Assembly (NCBI RefSeq): GCF_020623625.1
Contig: NC_060205.1
Span: forward strand, 365,501 to 429,500
DNA: 64,000 nt
Reading direction: 5' to 3'
DNA from: Saccharomycodes ludwigii
Taxonomy: Eukaryota > Ascomycota > Saccharomycetes > Saccharomycodales > Saccharomycodaceae
Shown here: piece by piece, positions 10,601 through 17,398 of the stretch
Layout: each line of letters opens with the position of its first letter
How positions within the stretch are numbered: position 1 is the stretch's first letter
The notes under the pieces: generated by a model
Database searches by the model: none
The model's input: only the letters and a program-made list of their open reading frames with translations
What the model was told of the DNA's origin: nothing
Program-made: the position numbers and the translations under genes

Positions 10601-11392
10601 TCAGTATACATGAACGATTCTGATTTCAAACCAACCCCATCTGACAATGAAGAAATTACTGAGGAAATTTTAGAGAATAACTTACTAAGGCAATTTACTG
10701 CAGTTGTGGTTAGATTGTTGATAGATAATGTAGGTCAAGTTGGTTCCACATCGCAAGCTTCCAAATTAAGGCTTTCTGCTCACCAACAAAGGTTGAGAGG
10801 GATTATTTTTGGGGACAAGGAAATTTTATTGCCCTATTTGAGACTAGTTAACCATCTAATGACTTTCAAGGACTCTAAATGTTCTTTAAACACTGCTTTG
10901 ATTTTAAAAGGTGGGTTGAAGGAAAATGTTGGGTTGCATCCACAAATCGATGAATATTATACCATGGAAATCATGCCCAATATTTTAAAAAATATACTGA
11001 TGGATCCAGCTTATAAGGATTCGTTTTATGATGCCTTATTTATATACACCTGGTTAATGAATGAAGTTTATAAAAATTATCCAAATGCCATTTCTTTTTT
11101 GGAGGAATTAAGTCTGGGATATGATATTCATGGGTTGATTAAAAGATTAGGAGAGGCACCACATTACAAAGAACAAAGGGTCATTATGTTAGAATATTTA
11201 GACTGGGTTAAAACTGGGAATGGTAAAAATACTGGTGCTGATGAAGATAATGAGGAAAGTAGGAAGAAAAAGAGACAAGCTATTTTAAAGAAAGCATCAG
11301 AAAGATTAATGAAGAAGAATAAAGATGAAGGTGATATGATGAATGATCCCACTGTAGAGGATGGTGCTGTGGCATCGTTATTTAGTCATTAG
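7637..11392 (+). CDS. MSN5: Karyopherin MSN5 (exportin-5 family)
   Basis: 1251 residues against about 1224 in S. cerevisiae. Msn5 is a nuclear pore transport receptor that exports phosphorylated regulators such as Pho4 and Mig1, and can also import. The N-terminus (SQIVSALNVIYSS, AQRFLDQ-like helix, DYILKHFGLQLLEYSIRKNW) is the importin-beta/Xpo1 N-terminal HEAT repeat with the exportin-5 pattern. The rest is helical HEAT-like sequence. The C-terminal 40 residues are Lys/Glu-rich and probably disordered. It is followed by MRX8 and MRPS28 in the same direction, as in YDR335W-YDR337W, with GAR1 inserted. Confidence 0.95.
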   Translation: MDANSVSQIVSALNVIYSSVSNNAQRLEAQKFLDQVKLHKDAPLFGYTLGTQYENDYILKHFGLQLLEYSIRKNWASYDIAKMNAVRKWIEELNSKVTSQDPRYIKEKLAYLWAEIAKRVWGEYLKITSIEKDEDTDNGIAPAELDENQLLYSWCDMDTNLMQMWQMNESTREVVLIIFRTLFEDIFLLDDLIAMKRMSVLQPLCIMIICPVQLFMNKYKFDKSWILFKNSNQNGWFSVWVNELRDLLNTSPDSPYLVRLLETLKTSLNWPISDIVLESNIAQLLFRCLLTNNSKSKVLALDSLHILYTRPYPDSGQLDKLLETYYDSVDLLSQVYDNLGFDPKEGVDDEKYPIVKKLVDMTVSLHGSFLILDEEGDATNKIPNGVEILGKYLNLVLKITSNPSLVVSGLTLEMWVSLLRQDKKLAILDQFNIFTRLLQLAADFLIYFEQIENHVSKEFVDVDFQSLSEYKSFCSVYRRSIRDIIRLISCVRLDDTYDWLNSRLNVYFSSSFGSEVLTNVFLDHQSEPYLSALSQLMIIECFINGCIRWKIWWMNKADYEEKLAVILSKVEVLSNQLISLNLKEPMLLKKQVQNFALFLTILEDNALFTLLERIITTATLEYPDEAKLEREGDERADSIRSLRYACGVELNRMALLMPESLSRIYNDLESVVARILPNLSRHEVISFKAFLMIIVLKSSMENKEAKFSSIVDPELVAWSDENTVTGLRDLPWFMERVGIVQIAKYFQQRNINENSDLLAINIDEQGRQLKLDLSKRWSCLFPVRATRIFVHYSVEKLKTIEDYAMVQTLWKPRIVPVLPYILRLLFQLQSYHDPENWKDLPVVVQSFVRYSTIERFWEAGASNKTKDEFIDEHMQAMNTVRDFADSVGHIVRYTREVVLAIIATVSRLGTIIYEIDELPQLILDSIFIKKPDSNTISPGVSKHAWKHIVNMALRPLIKNCPEELQPKFCSKFLPQLFTYLDIILCDLWSVYMNDSDFKPTPSDNEEITEEILENNLLRQFTAVVVRLLIDNVGQVGSTSQASKLRLSAHQQRLRGIIFGDKEILLPYLRLVNHLMTFKDSKCSLNTALILKGGLKENVGLHPQIDEYYTMEIMPNILKNILMDPAYKDSFYDALFIYTWLMNEVYKNYPNAISFLEELSLGYDIHGLIKRLGEAPHYKEQRVIMLEYLDWVKTGNGKNTGADEDNEESRKKKRQAILKKASERLMKKNKDEGDMMNDPTVEDGAVASLFSH

Positions 11393-11713
11393 TTAACTGT
11401 AATACTCGATTGTTTGTCTTTTGATATATTTGTAAATGATGAAACATTGATTTAATGTTAATATTATATATATAATATAGAATTGTTTTCTGCATATAAT
11501 TTTTTTTTTTTTTTTTTTTTTTTTTCTTTTCTTTTTTTCCATTTTTTTTTTTCCATTAATGAATTATACAAGACGAAAACAAACCGTTTATTGTACGCCA
11601 AAGGGGAGAGTACCATAACGAACAAATAACAAAGACTAATATTAAGATTTCTGTAACAAAAGAATTAGCAAAAGCAGCTGAAAAAAAAAAGAAAAAAAGA
11701 TATATATATAAAG
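11393..11713. promoter_or_regulatory. MSN5-MRX8 intergenic region
   Basis: Contains a long T-tract (about 11500-11525) that may serve as the 3'-end element of MSN5 and as nucleosome-excluding DNA for MRX8. No gene was recognised. Confidence 0.4.
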
Positions 11714-12721
11714 ATGAAACCAACAAGCCTACAGTCTTTTAAATTAACCATTAAACCGCTTAACCCACCCAAAAGCATTGCTGAGATTAGATCAATTATA
11801 TTAAATACACCGAACATAAAGGGAAAAGAAACTGGTTTATCAGTGAATCATGAAATTAAATCCAAGAGCATTATTGATACAAAAAATAAAAATATCAAGT
11901 TAAAATCGAAATTAAACACCTTACAGAAGAAGAATTCCAACATAACAAAACATTTTTTTAATGATATATATGAAAAATTTAATGCGATGTATATGGCTCC
12001 CACAGTTGTAGAATTGAATAAAGTTAATTCCTTTTTTAATAACTGTGGCGTACAGTTTGAGTGGAGTGCACCGAAGTACTCAGATATCCCCCTGAAACCA
12101 ACACCTAGATTGAAACCACTATCTCTTCATTTACCAGAAGTGGCATTCTTAGGTAGATGTAACTCCGGGAAATCAACACTGTTAAACAATCTGGTTACAC
12201 GGGCAAGTGTTAAAAGGGACTTAAACCCACTGGCTCGTGCTTCTAAAATAGCAGGTTATACAAAAACAATCAATAGTTTTAATATTGAAAATAAATTGAA
12301 GATTATTGATACACCAGGTTATGGCGTAAAAGGCACTAAAGAGCAAGGAATAGCCACCATGGAATATTTACAAAAAAGGAAGAATTTAAAAAGAACATAC
12401 ATTTTGATTCCAATAGATTCTGGATTTACTATCTATGATTCGCAGATCATTAATTTTTTGGGTGAAAATGGTATTCCTTTCGAGATCATTTTCACTAAAA
12501 TGGATAAACTATTCAAACTTTATGGCCAAAATCTTGATTCGGATAATAACACCCAAGTTATAGCAAAGTTAAATGACATAATTGTAAATAGTGAAGTTGA
12601 TAAACTACCTACACTACCACAATTATTATTTGTCAATTCTGTGATCAATAAAAAAATTGATAAAAGATATGGTATTGATAAAATAAGATATTCGATTCTA
12701 CAAGCATGTGGAATAATATAA
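11714..12721 (+). CDS. MRX8: Mitochondrial EngB/YihA-type GTPase MRX8
   Basis: 335 residues. A TrmE/Era-class GTPase of the EngB (YsxC) family that associates with the mitochondrial gene-expression machinery. The P-loop is GRCNSGKST (about residue 147), G3 is DTPGYG (about 199), G4 is TKMDK (about 262), and G5 lies around FVNS. The approximately 100-residue basic N-terminus (KLTIKPLNPPKSIAEIR and Lys-rich repeats) is consistent with a mitochondrial presequence and linker. In S. cerevisiae it is YDR336W, between MSN5 and MRPS28, as here. Confidence 0.9.
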   Translation: MKPTSLQSFKLTIKPLNPPKSIAEIRSIILNTPNIKGKETGLSVNHEIKSKSIIDTKNKNIKLKSKLNTLQKKNSNITKHFFNDIYEKFNAMYMAPTVVELNKVNSFFNNCGVQFEWSAPKYSDIPLKPTPRLKPLSLHLPEVAFLGRCNSGKSTLLNNLVTRASVKRDLNPLARASKIAGYTKTINSFNIENKLKIIDTPGYGVKGTKEQGIATMEYLQKRKNLKRTYILIPIDSGFTIYDSQIINFLGENGIPFEIIFTKMDKLFKLYGQNLDSDNNTQVIAKLNDIIVNSEVDKLPTLPQLLFVNSVINKKIDKRYGIDKIRYSILQACGII

Positions 12722-12986
12722 TATTTGCCTCATAATACTGTTATTTAATCATTAGCATTTTAATACTTTGCATTACTAAATTTTATAAATAGTTATCCTT
12801 CTTTTAATCAATTAATTTGTTTATCTGCTTTTTTCTTTTCTTTTTTTAAATATTATTTTTGATTTTGTTTTTTTTATATAATATACAGATATATATAATA
12901 AAACTAACTATGGAAACTTTTTTTTCTTTTTTCTTTTCCTTTTTAATTATTAGTAAAAAAACAAAAACAGTTGGTATTTAAACTTT
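12722..12986. other. Convergent 3' region MRX8/GAR1
   Basis: AT-rich with pyrimidine runs. No gene. Confidence 0.4.
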
Positions 12987-13625
12987 TTAAAATCTTCTAC
13001 CACCTCTTGAACCACCTCTAAAACTACCACCTCTTGAACCACCTCTTGAACCACCTCTAAAACTACCGCCTCTTGAACCACCTCTTGAACCACCTCTAAA
13101 ACTACCACCTCTTGAACCGCCTCTTGAACCGCCTCTAAAACTACCGCCTCTAAAACTACCACCTCTTGAACCGCCTCTGAAGCTGCCACCTGGAGCAGTG
13201 CCGTTCCTCTTTCTCTTATTTTTTGGTTTTGGAGGCCCTGCAACTTTAGGTTTAGGTAAAAATCTTTCAATAGGCAATAGTTTGTCGGGGGAAATATAAA
13301 ATTTATCACCATCTTTAAAACTGGTAGCTTGGACACCTTCTGAACACTTGATTGTAAAGTAAACATCATTTATAGGGCCTAAGATTTCGTCAATTTTTCC
13401 AACTTGAGATTTGTTTTCCAAATATATTGGTGCATTAAAATATGGTATTTTTGTATTTATTGAGCGACAAACTATATCCCCCTCACATGGATGTAAGAAT
13501 TGTCCCATTTCTAAAACAGTTTCTGGTGGGCCTTGTTGGATTGGTGCTCTGCCACCTCTAAAACCACCACGGCCACTACCGCCTCTGAAGCCACCACGGC
13601 CACCTCTATTACCTCTAAAACTCAT
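12987..13625 (-). CDS. GAR1: H/ACA snoRNP protein GAR1
   Basis: 212 residues. Gar1 is a core protein of H/ACA snoRNPs, which pseudouridylate rRNA. The N-terminal glycine/arginine-rich segment (residues about 4-30, RGG and FRGG repeats) precedes the conserved Gar1 beta-barrel core: [41 protein letters not shown] and [17 protein letters not shown] second, longer RGG tail follows (residues about 148-210), built from FRGGSRGGS units that form a DNA tandem repeat. It is the counterpart of YHR089C, next to RPF1 in S. cerevisiae. The long frames on the opposite strand of the repeat are shadows. Confidence 0.96.
   Translation of the reverse strand: MSFRGNRGGRGGFRGGSGRGGFRGGRAPIQQGPPETVLEMGQFLHPCEGDIVCRSINTKIPYFNAPIYLENKSQVGKIDEILGPINDVYFTIKCSEGVQATSFKDGDKFYISPDKLLPIERFLPKPKVAGPPKPKNKRKRNGTAPGGSFRGGSRGGSFRGGSFRGGSRGGSRGGSFRGGSRGGSRGGSFRGGSRGGSRGGSFRGGSRGGRRF
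13000..13190. repeat. Tandem repeat coding for the GAR1 C-terminal FRGGSRGGS units
   Basis: Repeated units of 18-27 bp built from CCACCTCTTGAACC / CCTCTAAAACTACC blocks. They are nearly identical at DNA level, including synonymous positions, suggesting recent expansion or homogenisation by slippage or recombination. Confidence 0.85.
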
Positions 13626-13951
13626 TTTTCTTTATATATCTATTTTCTTTTTTTTTTTTTCTTCTTTCCTTCTTTTTCTTTATATGTTTTAAGAAAGAAT
13701 TAAGTATACTTGCTCTACGATAAGAAAGAGTTGCAAGAAGGATTGCCTATGTATAAGCCAATTGGACCCAGATTCAATTAATGTTTAGGAGAAAAAAAAA
13801 AATAGTAAAAAAAATTTTTTCATATTCTTTTTTTTTTAATTTTTTTTTTTTTCATTTCTTTTTTTTCCAAACAAACAAACAAAAATAAAATAAAATAAAA
13901 TAAAACAAAACAAAACAAAATAAAAAAATAAAAAAAAAAGAAAAGTTAAAA

Positions 13952-13959
13952 TCACGTGA
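13952..13959. promoter_or_regulatory. TCACGTGA palindrome (Cbf1-type E-box)
   Basis: Perfect 8-bp match to the Cbf1/bHLH consensus, in the shared promoter of GAR1 and MRPS28. Binding is inferred from the motif only. Confidence 0.5.
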
Positions 13960-14051
13960 TATATTTTAATACGAAATAAAAATAGTTGACTATCCGAAAC
14001 TCTATATCCACGGTAACTCGGATAATAAACTTATTTTTGAGTTCGGTTTAC

Positions 14052-14064
14052 ACACCCACACATA
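14052..14064 (+). promoter_or_regulatory. Rap1-type binding site
   Basis: ACACCCACACATA fits the S. cerevisiae Rap1 consensus ACACCCRYACAYM at every position. It lies 221 bp upstream of the MRPS28 ATG and 427 bp upstream of GAR1. Rap1 commonly drives translation-related genes. Confidence 0.5.
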
Positions 14065-14284
14065 CTCGTAAATAATAACATTTTTTTTGTATCTATCTGA
14101 GAAAATTATTTCAAAAAAAAAAAAGAGAAAAAAAATTTTTTTATTCTTTGGTAATGTTAAAAGATTTCAAGAGCCCAGTTTTATTATCAGAAAAAAAAAA
14201 AATTAAGAAAAAAAGGTTATAACCATAAACTAACAATATTCATTGTAACATAAGAAAGTATATTGCCGAAATAAAAAGTTTACC

Positions 14285-15157
14285 ATGCTATCTAGGTCCA
14301 TAATCAATAATGCTACCCTTCAAACTCGTTTATTTGGTACTACCTCAATATGTCAAGGTATTAAAGCTGTCAAATTTTTAAAAGCTCAAAAACGTAAACA
14401 ATTGAATCAAGCTAAGCAATTAACTTTACATAATTCTTTAGCTACCGAGGTTGATCCGGTCTTGGGTCATGAAGATAATCCATTTATCGCACGTATAATG
14501 GCTGAAATTAAAGAACCAAATGTTTTAGCTAATAATTTTGCTAAAGAAGAAGTAGATAAATTTTTAGGATTAGTAGTGTCTACTGGACTAAAGGACCAAT
14601 TAGGCGACCAAATGAATACCGTTTTGGATAATAACGATTTCAATACTCAGATTGCAAATAGGAGAGATTCAATTTTAAGGATTTTAAATATAAAAAATAA
14701 TAGCGACAAGGATGCTATGAAGCTAGCTATCAGATTAGCACGTGAGGAGTTTCAAAGATTTCCTGGAGATACTGGATCCAGTGAAGTCCAAGCTGCTTGC
14801 ATGACAGTTCGTATCCATAAGCTAGCCAAACATATTAAGGAACACAAGAAAGATTATTCCAACACTAGGATATTAAGAATGTTGGTTCAACAAAGACAAA
14901 GCATCTTAAGATATTTAAAAAAAGATAATCCCGAGAGGTATTATTGGACTATTGAAAAATTAGGTTTAAATGATTCTGCTGTGGTTCACGAATTCAATAT
15001 GGATAAACGTTATATGCAAGATTTCAACTTTTTTGGTGATAACCGTATTTTAATTAAGGAGTCCAAGAAGGTTGCTGAACAAAAACGTAAAGAATCTCGT
15101 AAACAAAAGAAAGCCAATAAAGTAAACCATCAACAACAAGAAGCAGCACAGCAATAA
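14285..15157 (+). CDS. MRPS28: Mitochondrial ribosomal protein uS15m (MRPS28)
   Basis: 290 residues (286 in S. cerevisiae). The N-terminal 30 residues ([21 protein letters not shown]) are a basic, Ser/Thr-rich presequence without acids. Residues about 135-240 are the S15 domain, with [20 protein letters not shown] followed by [29 protein letters not shown], the rRNA-binding helices of bacterial S15. The C-terminal tail is Lys/Gln-rich. It is a small-subunit protein of the mitochondrial ribosome, the counterpart of YDR337W. Confidence 0.95.
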   Translation: MLSRSIINNATLQTRLFGTTSICQGIKAVKFLKAQKRKQLNQAKQLTLHNSLATEVDPVLGHEDNPFIARIMAEIKEPNVLANNFAKEEVDKFLGLVVSTGLKDQLGDQMNTVLDNNDFNTQIANRRDSILRILNIKNNSDKDAMKLAIRLAREEFQRFPGDTGSSEVQAACMTVRIHKLAKHIKEHKKDYSNTRILRMLVQQRQSILRYLKKDNPERYYWTIEKLGLNDSAVVHEFNMDKRYMQDFNFFGDNRILIKESKKVAEQKRKESRKQKKANKVNHQQQEAAQQ

Positions 15158-15437
15158 ATGTGATTTAATTATAAATAACCATTTGGCCGTCGTATCTGTG
15201 TTTCCTCTTCTCTTTTATTTTATTTTATTTTATTTTTTTTTTTTTTATTTTATTTTATTTTTTTTTATTTTTTTTTTCAATAGAATAAAATCACTTGTAT
15301 ATAATAATAATAATAATAATAAAAACAAAACTCAATTTGAAATATGAATATATTTTAAAATTATGGCAACAGCACTATTATTATATTTACTATATAATAT
15401 TTTTTTTTTGTACACTATCAAAACCAGATAAAAGTCA
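15158..15437. other. Convergent 3' region with TTTTA and ATA repeats
   Basis: TTTTA-type runs at about 15214-15278 and a (TAA)n run at about 15300-15321. No gene. Confidence 0.4.
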
Positions 15438-16964
15438 CTAATTTTTGGTCAAAAACTTACCTATTTCTTTACCAATATTTTCCAAGTCCAATAAAAAAGT
15501 ATCATGGCCATATAGACTTTGTGATTCATCAAGTTCTATATGTTTAATTTTACCCGAATAATTAGTGTCACTGCTAACCAAATCAACAATTTCTCTTTGT
15601 TGCCAATATGGGAATAATCCATCGGTTTTAACACCAATAACCAATAAATCTTTGGATGCCAATGGTTGTAGACCTTTTTGTAAATCAATTCTTGCTTCTT
15701 CTACAGTGCTGCTGCGTTTTCTTTTGACGGGTTTTTCCTCCAATCCTTGATTTTGTTCCACAACACAAGATTCATTGGAACAAATACCGTTATTTTGAAC
15801 CAAACTCGTTCTTTTTCTTAACCCCCTTTTTTGAAAAGATAAACTTAAGTCAAATAAATCCATAGTTTTGCTCAAATACAAAAAGGAGTTAGCATCATAT
15901 TCAAGTGCAAACTTTTCACCTTGATGATCTAAGTAGTTTTCAATTAAAAAGTCAGGACACAACATTGGTTGTCGTTCATCATCTAGTCTTTCGTTACCAA
16001 ATCTAGATTCCCACTCAGGACCAGATCTATAAGTAACAGTGGCAATCTCTCTGGCCAATTTCATTCCAACATGTGGAATGATTTCATTATAATAATACCC
16101 TCTATTCCAATGTGGATCAGCCATCAATACTTGTCTTTGCGCGTGTCTCATTGCAATACTACTGGGATGTGATCTGGCACATCCGCTGACACTTACAATT
16201 TTTTCAAGCTCATTGGGGAATTCAACACCATATGCCAAAGATTGCATGCCTCCCATGGAGCTGCCTACACTTGCGTATAGTTTGTCTATTAGAAAAAATT
16301 CTTTAATCATCTGATGCTGCGCCCTAATTATATCCTGTATGCTTAACATTGGGAATCTAGTGGCATATCTTTTGTTAATGTCCTTAGAGCTAGTATTTGT
16401 GGGATCAATTGACTTTGGGCCCGTCGAACCGTAACATCCACCCAATACATTGGTACAAATAACAAAATATTTATTTGTATCCAAACATGGATTATTAGGG
16501 CCAATAAAATTCTCCCACCAACCAGACACTGGATTTTGTTTTGTCGAGTGTGCATGTGATGAAGCACTTAAACCAGTATGTAATAGTATAGCGTTACTTC
16601 TTTCTTTGTTTAAAGTACCCCATGTTTCATAAGCTATTTGCCATGGATTGGGTAACACACCTCCAAAATCAGAATATAATGGGACTTTTGACTCATATAT
16701 TTGGTATCCTGTTTTGATATTAGAATATACAGGATCTATACATTGTTGTAATTTGTCAATTTTAAGAGTTTGTTTTTGTTGTTTCTCTTTTAATTGTTTT
16801 GTAATTGCTTCTAATTTATCTAAACATGGGAATTCCATTTGCTTGGTAGATACATTTCTTTTAGCAAATAACCGGGATGCTTTTGAAAGGGAATTGAACA
16901 CTGATAATTTAGTATAATATTTATAATGAGTAGGGTTTCGTAATATGATATTAGATATTGGCAT
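15438..16964 (-). CDS. cysA: Fungal serine O-acetyltransferase (CysA/cys2 type, MetX fold), probably mitochondrial
   Basis: 508 residues, alpha/beta-hydrolase of the MetX family. Landmarks are [49 protein letters not shown] (nucleophile Ser at about 235), [34 protein letters not shown] (Asp about 448) and YGHDTFLL (His about 487). The [16 protein letters not shown] and [13 protein letters not shown] blocks match filamentous-fungal CysA and S. pombe cys2, which make O-acetylserine, better than S. cerevisiae Met2. The first 40 residues (basic, Ser-rich, few acids) look like a mitochondrial presequence. Residues about 380-415 form a divergent Lys/Arg insertion. A TCACGTG element (Cbf1-type, used in sulfur regulons) lies 183 bp upstream. 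Homoserine O-acetyltransferase activity cannot be excluded. Confidence 0.8.
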   Translation of the reverse strand: MPISNIILRNPTHYKYYTKLSVFNSLSKASRLFAKRNVSTKQMEFPCLDKLEAITKQLKEKQQKQTLKIDKLQQCIDPVYSNIKTGYQIYESKVPLYSDFGGVLPNPWQIAYETWGTLNKERSNAILLHTGLSASSHAHSTKQNPVSGWWENFIGPNNPCLDTNKYFVICTNVLGGCYGSTGPKSIDPTNTSSKDINKRYATRFPMLSIQDIIRAQHQMIKEFFLIDKLYASVGSSMGGMQSLAYGVEFPNELEKIVSVSGCARSHPSSIAMRHAQRQVLMADPHWNRGYYYNEIIPHVGMKLAREIATVTYRSGPEWESRFGNERLDDERQPMLCPDFLIENYLDHQGEKFALEYDANSFLYLSKTMDLFDLSLSFQKRGLRKRTSLVQNNGICSNESCVVEQNQGLEEKPVKRKRSSTVEEARIDLQKGLQPLASKDLLVIGVKTDGLFPYWQQREIVDLVSSDTNYSGKIKHIELDESQSLYGHDTFLLDLENIGKEIGKFLTKN

Positions 16965-17398
16965 GGATGTGAATATATTAGAGAAAGAATTTTGGTTTTT
17001 TATTTTATTTTATTTTATTTTTCCTTTTTAAATCTATTGATGTTAATTATTTTGAAATGATTTGATAAAGTTAGATTTCTAATAACGGATGATTTACAGC
17101 GTTTATTACTTACCGCAAATTACGCTTTTTTTTTTCTTTTTGTTATCACGTGCAAATGTGGGGTAATAATACCCAATTTCTCTTTTTTAAAGCCCGATAA
17201 GGCAAATGGCCGTAAATTTAAATTAGTTCCGGAAATAGAAACAAATTATTTTCAACATTTCCTAAAATAATGTTTTTATTGTTACAACCAGGATTCCAAT
17301 AATAATATTTCCCTTGTATCCACCACTACAAATATCAACATCGGTATCAGAAATAAATAAATAAATAAATACCTGGGTTGATATACATTTATATCACA
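16965..17398. promoter_or_regulatory. Divergent promoter region of the serine acetyltransferase and TMA108
   Basis: 434 bp. Holds TTTTA repeats, the TCACGTG element at 17146-17152 and a TTCCGGAA palindrome at about 17228-17235. No gene was recognised. Confidence 0.45.
17146..17152 (+). promoter_or_regulatory. TCACGTG Cbf1-type E-box
   Basis: Matches the TCACGTG element of S. cerevisiae MET promoters. It lies 183 bp upstream of the serine O-acetyltransferase start and 247 bp upstream of TMA108. Sulfur regulation is an inference. Confidence 0.5.

Larger units (their letters stand above)
13626..14284. promoter_or_regulatory. Divergent GAR1/MRPS28 promoter region
   Basis: 659 bp with short A/T runs. 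It holds an RRPE-like A8T6 block at about 13807-13821, a TCACGTGA E-box at 13952-13959 and a Rap1-type site at 14052-14064, all plausible elements for ribosome-biogenesis control. Confidence 0.5.

Noticed and set aside
12950-13369. Val/Glu repeat ORF overlapping GAR1
   Set aside because: Out-of-frame reading of the GAR1 RGG repeat on the same strand.
13951-14010. Point centromere (ATCACGTG followed by AT-rich DNA and CCGAA)
   Set aside because: The distance between the CDEI-like box and the CCGAA is only about 40 bp, and the CDEIII consensus is not met.
15438-16964. MET2 (homoserine O-acetyltransferase)
   Set aside because: The MetX fold fits both, but the [18 protein letters not shown] and [13 protein letters not shown] blocks and the presequence match fungal serine O-acetyltransferases rather than yeast Met2.
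17146-17250. Point centromere near TCACGTG with TTCCGGAAATAG
   Set aside because: The orientation of the CDEIII-like half is wrong for the CDEI box, and the spacer is not AT-rich enough.
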